Shown here: positions 7,004-14,380 of the stretch, piece after piece
Numbering within the stretch: position 1 is the first letter of the stretch
Layout: each line of letters begins with the position of its first letter
DNA from: Pedobacter sp. R20-19
GTDB taxonomy: Bacteria > Bacteroidota > Bacteroidia > Sphingobacteriales > Sphingobacteriaceae
DNA length: 64,000 bases
Direction: 5' to 3'
Assembly (NCBI RefSeq): GCF_000708265.2
Contig: NZ_JCKI01000003.1
Span: forward strand, 62,001 to 126,000
Notes under the pieces: model-generated
The model's input: the letters and a program-made list of their open reading frames with translations, nothing else
The model's database searches: none
Told to the model about the DNA's origin: nothing
Position numbers and translations under genes: made by a program

Positions 7004-7972
7004 TTACATCCAATCGTTATTTAAAATATCTTTAATATGATAAGTAGTAATGATGCTTGCACCAGCTCTTGCAAAGGCATGCATCGTTTCCATTACTACT
7101 TTTTGTTCGTCAATCCATCCACGCTCTGCAGCAGCTTTAACCATGGAGTATTCGCCAGATACGTTATAAACAGCAATGGGTAAATTGGTATCTTGTTTTA
7201 AACGCTGAATAATATCCAAATAAGCCAATCCGGGTTTTACCATCAGCACATCAGCACCTTCCTGTTCATCCAATTGTGCTTCACGCATTGCTTCTAGCGG
7301 ATTTCTGAAATCCATTTGATAAGCTTTCCGATCTCCTTTGCTCGGTGCGCAATCTGCAGCTTCTCTAAACGGGCCATAATAAGCCGAAGCAAATTTTGTA
7401 GCATGACTCATAATAGCTGCATTTACGAAACCATTTTCATCCAGCAAATTTCGCATCGCTTCAATTCTGCCATCCATCATATCAGATGGCGCGAACATAT
7501 CTGCACCAGCTTCTGCATGCGCTAAAGCCATTTTGGCAATTACATCTACAGTTTTATCATTTTGAACATAATCGTTCTCCATAATTCCGCAATGTCCATG
7601 AGTGGTATAAGAACAAACGCATACATCGGTAACCACATATAAATCATCTCCAAATTGTTTCTTCAATTCACGAACTGCAGTTGGCACCAGAGAATGATCA
7701 TGATAGGCAGACTTCGCATCAGCAGATTTTTCATCACCCACACCAAAGAGCATGATTTTATTCAAGCCTTTTTTCATTTCGGCTTCCACATCCTTAATCA
7801 AAGCATCAACCGAATAATGGTTTACACCAGGCATGGCATCAATCGCATGTGTAACATTCGTTCCAGGCACCACAAAATATGGATACACAAACATATCTTT
7901 CGATAGTCGGGTTTCGGCTACCATCTCTCTCACTAACGGATTCTTTCTTAATCTTCTCGGACGATGTAACAT
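7004..7972 (-). CDS. hemB: Delta-aminolevulinic acid dehydratase (porphobilinogen synthase)
   Basis: HemB condenses two 5-aminolevulinate molecules to porphobilinogen. The 322-residue protein has the expected length. It shows the Schiff-base Lys in ATKFASAYYGPFREA and the second active-site Lys in DVLMVKPGLAYLDI. Its metal site is the Cys-rich DVCVCSYTTHGHCG, which marks a zinc-type enzyme, and PSDMMDGR is the conserved substrate-site segment. It is transcribed with the haem cluster downstream of hemCD. The 221-bp gap to hemCD holds two repeat fragments (8070-8097 and 8152-8184) and no gene. Confidence 0.96.
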   Translation of the reverse strand: MLHRPRRLRKNPLVREMVAETRLSKDMFVYPYFVVPGTNVTHAIDAMPGVNHYSVDALIKDVEAEMKKGLNKIMLFGVGDEKSADAKSAYHDHSLVPTAVRELKKQFGDDLYVVTDVCVCSYTTHGHCGIMENDYVQNDKTVDVIAKMALAHAEAGADMFAPSDMMDGRIEAMRNLLDENGFVNAAIMSHATKFASAYYGPFREAADCAPSKGDRKAYQMDFRNPLEAMREAQLDEQEGADVLMVKPGLAYLDIIQRLKQDTNLPIAVYNVSGEYSMVKAAAERGWIDEQKVVMETMHAFARAGASIITTYHIKDILNNDWM

Positions 7973-8069
7973 ATTATTAGTATCATTTATTTAGTATCAG
8001 GTATAAAGACATGATCATATTATTATTTTTAAATTGCCTATGTCTTTATCAGTAAGTCTCTTTTGCATT

Positions 8070-8097
8070 AAGATGCTGAAATGAATTCAGCATGACG
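8070..8097. repeat. Half copy of the CGTCATGCTGAA palindromic element
   Basis: The 28-bp sequence carries the hairpin ATGCTGAA/TTCAGCAT and ends with ATGACG, the same half-site as in the 3193-3258 element but in inverse orientation. It lies in the hemB-hemCD gap. The other half of the element is missing, which suggests a degenerate copy. Confidence 0.6.
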
Positions 8098-8151
8098 ACT
8101 CGTTGTAAAGGTGCAGCAAGATGCTTTGTAAATGGAAATTGCGATTTGGTA

Positions 8152-8184
8152 TTTCTTTCGCTTTGGTCTTTCAGCTTTAAGCTC
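8152..8184. repeat. Single arm of the heptad repeat family
   Basis: Read on the minus strand this is a chain of 7-bp units such as AAGCTGA and AAGACCA, closely matching the left arm at 6914-6958. It begins about 9 bp after the hemCD stop codon (8194 on the minus strand). No inverted partner arm is present nearby. Confidence 0.6.
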
Positions 8185-8193
8185 GTTATACCT

Positions 8194-9783
8194 TTATTTA
8201 ATTTCGATTCCAAAAACGGCCTCTGCCAATCCAATTTCATCTGGCGAATATGGCAATGCATATTTTACACCCATCTCATCAAACTTTTTCCCTGTTGAAT
8301 TACCAATGGCAATCACTTGTTGCCCGGGTTCTAGCAAATTATCAGCAAAATAGGCATCCACATTAGATGGGCTGGTAAAAATCAACACATCAGCATAACT
8401 TTGGTCGATGTTTTCCTCAATTACCGTTTCATAAATGGGCAAATCAATAATTTTAGCGTCAGCTGGCAAAGATTTCTGGATAGACTGCAATGAATCCTGC
8501 GCCCTCGGAAATAGAATATTTTTTCCTGAAACCAGCTTTGCAAAATCTTCAGCAACCTCGGTGATATCTCCACTTTCCCCTACAAAATCAGCAAAGTGAC
8601 CAAATTTACGCAAGGCATCTTCTGAACCTCTACCTACCACACCAAATTGTGTTTTCTTGGGTAAAAGTGGTTTAAGATTAAAGAAATATTCTACACTATT
8701 CCGGCTGCTAAAGAAAATCCAATCGATATTTTTTAAAATAAACTGGTCTAAAACCGTTACAATAGGGAAAGTACGAATTAATGAGCGGCCTTCAATTTCA
8801 ATATCCTTACTTTCTAATGCTTTACGAAAATAACTATGTTCACCTATTTCGCGTGAGATAAAAACTTTAGATGGTTTCTTTCTTTCTTTACTAAACTTCG
8901 CTACAATTTTTTCGGCTAAACCTTCGGTGGTATCTGCACGTAAAAATAAACGTTCTGGAAAATCATCTGCAGTTTCAGCTTTTGATGTCCACACTTCAAA
9001 GGCACCATCTTCTTCTTTACAGTAGCAGCCTAAAGGCATATGGCATCCCCCTTCAAACAAATTCAAAACTTTACGTTCTACACCAACTTCTTCAGCAGTT
9101 AAAGGATCATGCAGTGTTTGAAGTGCATCAAAAAGTTCATGATCATTCTCTCTGATTTGTATGGCTAAGGCACCCTGCGCTGGTGCCGGAACAAATTCTG
9201 TAGGAGCCAATTCTTCTACATGAAATTCGCTTACATCTAAACCCAAACGTTTAATACCAGCTTTAGCAAGCATAATGGCATCATAGTTTTCATCCCTTAA
9301 TTTTTGAATACGTGTAGGTACATTTCCACGTAAATCTTCAATCTCCAAATCAGACCTTAAACCCAATAACTGGGCTTTTCTTCTATTTGATGAAGTACCC
9401 ACCATGGCACCTTTTTTAAGAGAAAGTTTCTGCGATACATCTACGCAATCTTTTAAAATCAACAGATATTCAGTAGCCTCCTCGCGGGGAGGGATGGCAG
9501 CTATAGTTAAGCCAGCAGGATGATTGGTAGGCAAATCTTTAAGGCAGTGAACGGCCAGATCGATTGTACCAGCCAGGAGCTCTTCTTCCAATTCTTTGGT
9601 AAAAAAACCTTTTCCTTCTAATTTATCCAATCTCAAATTCAGGATTTTATCTCCCTGTGTTTTGATAATTTTAATATCAGCTTCTATTCCAATTGCTGCT
9701 AACTCATTTTGAATATGATTAGCCTGCCATAAAGCGAGTTCGCTACCGCGTGTTCCGATGGTTAATTTCTTCACTATAAACAT
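8194..9783 (-). CDS. hemCD: Fused hydroxymethylbilane synthase / uroporphyrinogen-III synthase
   Basis: One 529-residue protein joins two successive haem enzymes. Residues about 5-305 are porphobilinogen deaminase (HemC): IGTRGSELALWQA at the start, LEGKGFFTKELEEELL, the PAPAQGALAIQ segment, and the dipyrromethane-cofactor Cys at about 248 in EGGCHMPLG. Residues about 310-529 resemble uroporphyrinogen-III synthase (HemD): KVFISREIGE, FFSSRNSVEYFF, and IFTSPSNVDAYF near the end. The fusion would pass unstable hydroxymethylbilane straight to the cyclising enzyme. No separate hemD is present in the window. A TAAATTTG box at 9795-9802 lies just upstream of the ATG. Confidence 0.93.
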   Translation of the reverse strand: MFIVKKLTIGTRGSELALWQANHIQNELAAIGIEADIKIIKTQGDKILNLRLDKLEGKGFFTKELEEELLAGTIDLAVHCLKDLPTNHPAGLTIAAIPPREEATEYLLILKDCVDVSQKLSLKKGAMVGTSSNRRKAQLLGLRSDLEIEDLRGNVPTRIQKLRDENYDAIMLAKAGIKRLGLDVSEFHVEELAPTEFVPAPAQGALAIQIRENDHELFDALQTLHDPLTAEEVGVERKVLNLFEGGCHMPLGCYCKEEDGAFEVWTSKAETADDFPERLFLRADTTEGLAEKIVAKFSKERKKPSKVFISREIGEHSYFRKALESKDIEIEGRSLIRTFPIVTVLDQFILKNIDWIFFSSRNSVEYFFNLKPLLPKKTQFGVVGRGSEDALRKFGHFADFVGESGDITEVAEDFAKLVSGKNILFPRAQDSLQSIQKSLPADAKIIDLPIYETVIEENIDQSYADVLIFTSPSNVDAYFADNLLEPGQQVIAIGNSTGKKFDEMGVKYALPYSPDEIGLAEAVFGIEIK

Positions 9784-9794
9784 TTAATGAGTAG

Positions 9795-9802
9795 CAAATT
9801 TA
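9795..9802 (-). promoter_or_regulatory. hemCD promoter -7 box
   Basis: The minus strand reads TAAATTTG, a full TAnnTTTG match, ending 11 nt before the hemCD ATG. This implies a very short leader. No good -33 TTG is visible at the normal distance. The rest of the 336-bp gap between hemCD and hemA (9784-10119) shows no ORF, RNA or clear repeat. Confidence 0.45.
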
Positions 9803-10119
9803 AGGTAAATACTGCTTGAATCTATAAATTGTTTAAAAATGAGACAGTGAGGTTACAGAGAAGGGAGATTGAGATGAAAGTAGTACAATTTAATCATGGT
9901 AAGAGGCCTTAGTAACAGATAGTTGTTTTTATTTATGTCAACAAGCCTTAAGAAACTGTGATTTAAAATGCTAAAATGTAAGTAAAATAAATTAGCCTGA
10001 CCAGATAAGGAATATAAGAAAGTATAAGCTTTTAATCGAAGAGCAATGCATCTAAAACTTGCTCATTATTAGTAAATCTAAAAGAGATAAAGCCTAACTT
10101 AGCGTTCTTTGCGGTTAAA

Positions 10120-11346
10120 TTAAGATTCTTTAACCAGAATTTCTTTTGCCATAATCATTGGAACGCTTATGCATTTTTTTTCCATGTAATTCATTACACG
10201 CTCTAACACTTCGCGGGAGGCTTCATCCATCTGACTAATTTCATCAGCAAACACGCCATTAAGTGCTGTGTTTTTGATTTCTTTAATCTTCCGTGGAACA
10301 TCTTGCATGGCCAATTCAATCCTACGCTGCTTTAAAACCGTGAAGAACTCGGAAATGTTATTGCTTATAATTTCTTCGGCGTGAACCAATTCACTATAAC
10401 GTTCCTGAATATTTTTACGGGCAACTTCTTTTAAAGATTCTACTTCAATATAATGAACCGGATTATTGTGAATAACAGCCGGAGCAACATCATTTGGAAT
10501 CGCTAGATCGACAATTACCTTTTTACCTGTATCACCGTTTAGTAACTTAGCATAAAGCGCTTCGTTAATAATTGCATCAGTAGAACCTGTACAGGTAATA
10601 ATCACATCAAAACCTTCGGTAAAATTTTCTAAAGCTTCTAAATGATAAGCTTTCCCATTTAATTCGCTAGCTAAAGTTTCTGCCTTTGATAGCGTACGAT
10701 TAAAAATAGAAAAGTTTGAGTATTTATGTTTGTTAAGATATTTTGCAATATTCTGGTTAGTTTCACCTGCTCCAATGATTAATACACGTGAATTGCCACA
10801 CATATTTAATTCTTTAAGCTTGCGATAAGCCAGAGAAACTACCGAAACCGGATTTTTTGAAATGTTGGTATGTGTATAAACCTCTTTAGCTGTTTTTACT
10901 ACCCTTTCCATAATCATACGCATGTAATCGCCGGTAAAACCTGCATCACGGCAGTTTTCATAAGCTTTACGTATTTGAGCAAGGATTTCTTTTTCACCAA
11001 CAACCAAACTTTCCAATGAACAAGACGTTCTTAAAAGATGATTGAAAGCTTCTTCGTTTTCGTAAACGGTAACATTATCAAGGAAACGCTCCATAAACTC
11101 CGGAGGCAACCCCATGTCCAATACAGTAAGAAACCGGGTAACAAATTCTTTATCTGTTTTCTCTTTAGTGAGAAAAACGAACTCTACACGGTTACAGGTT
11201 CCAATGTAAAAAATTTCGCTAACGGGAAGTTCAGTTTGAATATTCTTCAACCTGCTATCTAAACTTTGGTCACAAATAACTAATTTCCCTAAAGATTTCA
11301 GGTCGATGTGGTGATGCGTAAAAGCTATTACTTTTAAATATTCCAA
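10120..11346 (-). CDS. hemA: Glutamyl-tRNA reductase
   Basis: HemA reduces glutamyl-tRNA(Glu) to glutamate-1-semialdehyde, the first committed step of C5 haem synthesis. The 408-residue protein has the nucleophile Cys51 in YIGTCNRVEF. The substrate-domain motif SLVVGEKEILAQIRKAY follows, then the NADPH-binding loop VLIIGAGETN, and a C-terminal helical dimerisation region. The length is normal. It is the most upstream gene of the haem cluster and has its own promoter with a perfect operator-like palindrome between the -33 and -7 boxes (11377-11404). Confidence 0.95.
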   Translation of the reverse strand: MEYLKVIAFTHHHIDLKSLGKLVICDQSLDSRLKNIQTELPVSEIFYIGTCNRVEFVFLTKEKTDKEFVTRFLTVLDMGLPPEFMERFLDNVTVYENEEAFNHLLRTSCSLESLVVGEKEILAQIRKAYENCRDAGFTGDYMRMIMERVVKTAKEVYTHTNISKNPVSVVSLAYRKLKELNMCGNSRVLIIGAGETNQNIAKYLNKHKYSNFSIFNRTLSKAETLASELNGKAYHLEALENFTEGFDVIITCTGSTDAIINEALYAKLLNGDTGKKVIVDLAIPNDVAPAVIHNNPVHYIEVESLKEVARKNIQERYSELVHAEEIISNNISEFFTVLKQRRIELAMQDVPRKIKEIKNTALNGVFADEISQMDEASREVLERVMNYMEKKCISVPMIMAKEILVKES

Positions 11347-11376
11347 GTGCTTCCGTTGTTAACTATTATCGGGACA

Positions 11377-11404
11377 CAAAAGTAGCATGCATCATGCATG
11401 TCAA
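11377..11404 (-). promoter_or_regulatory. hemA promoter with a palindrome between -33 and -7
   Basis: On the minus strand a TTG (11404-11402) is followed after 17 nt by TACTTTTG (11384-11377), matching the Bacteroidota TTG-N17-23-TAnnTTTG pattern. The spacer is occupied by CATGCAT-C-ATGCATG at 11386-11400, a perfect 7-bp inverted repeat with one central base. A protein bound there would cover the promoter, so repression of hemA is the simplest reading. The box lies about 30 nt upstream of the hemA ATG. Confidence 0.7.
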
Positions 11405-11450
11405 CGTCATTCATCTGTAATTTACGTCAATTTAGAACGGTTTTAAATAA

Positions 11451-11851
11451 ATGCATAACACTGACAATCGTAATATCTTTTTCAAAGTTCTCCTTTGGTT
11501 ATATGGCCTTTTATATATCCTGGCGGGATTAATCATTTTATATCAACATCCGGCTATCTTACTATTATGCCAAAATGGTTGCCAGCTCATGAGTTTTTAA
11601 TTTATCTATCAGGCGTAATGGAAATTGTTTTGGGAATAATGCTGCTTTTTTCAAGAACAAAAAAACTGGCTGCTTTATTCATTATTTTCATGTTAGTCGC
11701 ATTCCTACCTTCACATATATACATGATTCAAATCGCACCCTTTCAGCTTGGCAAAATTCTAGTAACACCCCTTATCGCCTGGTTGAGATTGCCGTTTCAA
11801 ATATTATTAATGGGTTGGGCCTGGTATTATTATCGAGATTGGGGCAAATGA
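11451..11851 (+). pseudogene. DoxX-like membrane protein gene with a frameshift
   Basis: A frame from ATG 11451 encodes MHNTDNRNIFFKVLLWLYG followed by LLYILAG, then leaves the DoxX-like pattern near 11526 and ends at a stop further on. The second frame from about 11495 continues the same protein as INHFISTSGY and then about 100 residues with three further membrane helices. It ends at 11851 with WAWYYYRDWGK. Adding one base in the GGG run at 11525-11527 joins both frames into a normal DoxX-like protein (about 133 residues, four helices). It is either a recent one-base loss or a base-calling error. It is divergent from hemA, and its function is unknown. Confidence 0.65.
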
Positions 11852-11963
11852 TAGAAATTTAACGTTCATCATTTCATCTAACCATTAAAAAGTAATGGTA
11901 TCAGCAAAAAACTTTACAACAAAATCAGATTTAGTAAGTTTATCTAATACACCAATTCCTTAA

Positions 11964-12794
11964 ATGATGATTATACAAAATGATTTTAGCTTAAGTGGTT
12001 CAGATGGAAAACTAATTATCGGTGACATCACTTTTGATGATAAGAACCCAAATACCCCGATTGTACTTTTTGTTCATGGATTTAAAGGGTTTAAAGATTG
12101 GGGTGCACATCACCTGGTGGCCCGATATTTTGCCAGCAATGGATACAGGTATATTAAATTCAATTTATCACACAGTGGCGTACCTGCAGATCATCCTGTA
12201 GATGTTACTGATATGGAAGCCTTTGCCAGCAATACCATTTCTAAAGAACTTTTTGATGTAAATGCAATACTTGATTTTATAACCAAAGCTTATGGAAGCG
12301 AAACCGAAGTCAATTTAATTGGCCATAGTAGAGGAGGTGGATTATCCATTATTGAAGCTGCTACTGATGTACGAATTAATAAGCTCATCACCTGGAGCGC
12401 TATTTCGAGTTTCAATAGCCTTTGGAAAAAGGAACAGGAATCAGAATGGAAAAAAACTGGTAAAATCTTTGTAACTAATGCAAGAACGAAAGAACAAATG
12501 CCGCTAAATGTTACCTTACTGGAAGACTTTGAGCAAAACACTCAAACATTCAACATTATTGATGCAGCGAAACGGATTAATATTCCATGGTTAATTGTTC
12601 AGGGTGATGATGATGTGAATGTTCCTTTTGAGCATGCACAAAAATTAGCAGGTGCCAATCCGAATAGCAGGCTCGCTAAAATTGAAGGTGCTAACCATGT
12701 GTATGGCACATCTCATCCTTATGAAAACGAAACCTTACCACCACTCTTATTTAAGGTTTGCGAAAGGTGTTTAACCTTTCTAAAAGAGTCATGA
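11964..12794 (+). CDS. Alpha/beta hydrolase
   Basis: The 276-residue cytoplasmic protein has the alpha/beta-hydrolase fold pattern. An oxyanion-loop motif FVHGFKGFKDWG is followed by the nucleophile elbow GHSRGGG at about residue 119-125 (Ser nucleophile). A late acid lies in the VQGDDDVNVP region, and the catalytic His is in GANHVYG near the C-terminus. The pattern fits the dienelactone hydrolase/BAAT-like esterase group, but the substrate cannot be deduced. There is no signal peptide. It follows the broken DoxX gene on the same strand and is convergent with the mechanosensitive channel gene, with a gap of about 20 bp. Confidence 0.85.
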   Translation: MMIIQNDFSLSGSDGKLIIGDITFDDKNPNTPIVLFVHGFKGFKDWGAHHLVARYFASNGYRYIKFNLSHSGVPADHPVDVTDMEAFASNTISKELFDVNAILDFITKAYGSETEVNLIGHSRGGGLSIIEAATDVRINKLITWSAISSFNSLWKKEQESEWKKTGKIFVTNARTKEQMPLNVTLLEDFEQNTQTFNIIDAAKRINIPWLIVQGDDDVNVPFEHAQKLAGANPNSRLAKIEGANHVYGTSHPYENETLPPLLFKVCERCLTFLKES

Positions 12795-12815
12795 TCATTG
12801 AGGGGAAATAGATGC

Positions 12816-14090
12816 TTAATCATTTCCCCTTCCAACAAATCCACGCATGTCGCTGCCACTAGGGCTTTGGAAAATTTCCAGATCAAAGTATGGCACCGCA
12901 GCCAAAAGATGATCAAAAATATCAGCAGCAACTTCTTCAAATTTCTTTAAGCCTTTTTCTTTTGAGAAAACGTAAATTTCAATAGGCAGACCATTTTCAG
13001 TGGCCTGTAACTGGCGGACCATAAAAGTTAAATCAGTATTGATGGATGGATTACTTTCTAAATACTTTTCAGCATAAACCCTAAAAGTTCCAATATTCGT
13101 CATGTGACGGCCGTTTACCAAATTATTTGGATTTACTGTATTTTCGGCGTTGAATTGCTCAATCTGTAATTGTGTTTCTTTGAGATAATCTTTTAAAAAA
13201 TCGATGCTTTGCAAACGGCTGATCAAATCATCATCGCAAAATTTTATGCTCGATATTTTAATATTAATATGGCGTTTAATCCTCCTACCCTCGCTTTCTT
13301 CCATGGCTCGCCAATTTTTAAATGATTCACTTACAATGGCGTAACTGGGTACTATGGTAACCGTTTTGTCCCAATTTCTTACTTTAATGGTAGTTAAATT
13401 GATTTCGGTTACCTCTCCATCAGCACCATATTTTTCTACGGTAATCCAATCTCCAACACGAACCAAATCAATGGCACTCATTTGCACTGAAGCCACAAAA
13501 CCTAAAATTGGATCACGAAATACTAAAATAAAAACAGCTGTAACCGCTCCAAATCCTCCAAAAATGTATAAAAGCGACTGGTTAAGTATGATGGATAAAA
13601 TCAACACAAAACCGAAAATATAGATGATAATTTTAGCTACCTGTTTATAACTTCTAATGGGTTTATCAGCATATTTTCGTGACGATTCCATTACAGAAAC
13701 CGATGCATTTAGAAAGGCATTAATAGCAAACATGGTTGCCAATACGACATAAATTTTAGAAAAAATAATGGCGTAGAAATACCAGTTTTTAAAATCAACA
13801 AATACATACGGAACGGCATTGTAGATAATATAGGCACCAAATATCAGGGCAAAGGCTCTGAAAACACGAAATTCATATAGGGCCTGTTGCCAATCAGATT
13901 TAGTTTTTGCACTTTTTACTACGCCAATAAAAACCTGTCTGGTAACAAATATTGTAATGAATAGAAAGAGTGTAACACCTATTAAACCCAGAAGGAAATA
14001 ACTATAAACCAATGCTCCTCCAGTTAAACCTTGTGCAGTTAAAAGTCTTCTTAGCTCACTAAATATAAAATGAAATTCAAATAGATTCAT
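12816..14090 (-). CDS. MscS-family mechanosensitive channel (YbdG type)
   Basis: The 424-residue inner-membrane protein has about five hydrophobic helices in the first 200 residues, ending in the MscS pore helix region FGAVTAVFILVFRDPILGF. A beta domain follows with VGDWITVEKYGADGEVTEI and TIVPSYAIVSESFKNW, and then a long cytoplasmic C-terminal domain. The size and the GDWI-x-V-x-x-x-GADGEV motif suggest the YbdG (MscM-type) branch rather than minimal MscS. These channels release solutes on hypo-osmotic shock. It is convergent with the hydrolase gene and separated by 290 bp from ispG. Confidence 0.9.
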   Translation of the reverse strand: MNLFEFHFIFSELRRLLTAQGLTGGALVYSYFLLGLIGVTLFLFITIFVTRQVFIGVVKSAKTKSDWQQALYEFRVFRAFALIFGAYIIYNAVPYVFVDFKNWYFYAIIFSKIYVVLATMFAINAFLNASVSVMESSRKYADKPIRSYKQVAKIIIYIFGFVLILSIILNQSLLYIFGGFGAVTAVFILVFRDPILGFVASVQMSAIDLVRVGDWITVEKYGADGEVTEINLTTIKVRNWDKTVTIVPSYAIVSESFKNWRAMEESEGRRIKRHINIKISSIKFCDDDLISRLQSIDFLKDYLKETQLQIEQFNAENTVNPNNLVNGRHMTNIGTFRVYAEKYLESNPSINTDLTFMVRQLQATENGLPIEIYVFSKEKGLKKFEEVAADIFDHLLAAVPYFDLEIFQSPSGSDMRGFVGRGND

Positions 14091-14380
14091 GAGCGTAATG
14101 TAGGGTTTATTGGTAAGTTTATAAATGGCAGTGATTCGATATTTTTCGTTATAAAGATACTTTATCTACAGCCTACCATTTTTTTTAGTTATTTCGAAAT
14201 TGATTTTATTTGATCGAAGTAATTGTATTCGAAATGTAGTTTAAGCAAAAAGATTGCTTCGTGCCCCAGCGCGAAACGAAAACTTTTAAAACGTTATTTA
14301 TGGAGTGAAAAATTTACACTAGTAAACACAACCTAATTATGATAAAAAAGAAATTGCTTCGTTCCTGGCGAACGATGGCA
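14091..14380. other. Intergenic region with degenerate repeat fragments
   Basis: Between the channel gene and ispG, two short related fragments occur at about 14251-14280 (GATTGCTTCGTGCCCC) and 14350-14372 (AATTGCTTCGTTCCTGG). Both resemble the ATTGCTTCGTnCCTCGCAATGACG repeat found whole at 26183-26207. No ORF or RNA gene is apparent. Confidence 0.45.

Noticed and set aside
8049..8298. Overlapping small ORFs between hemB and hemCD
   Set aside because: They consist mainly of repeat fragments and the end of hemCD and have no protein-like features.
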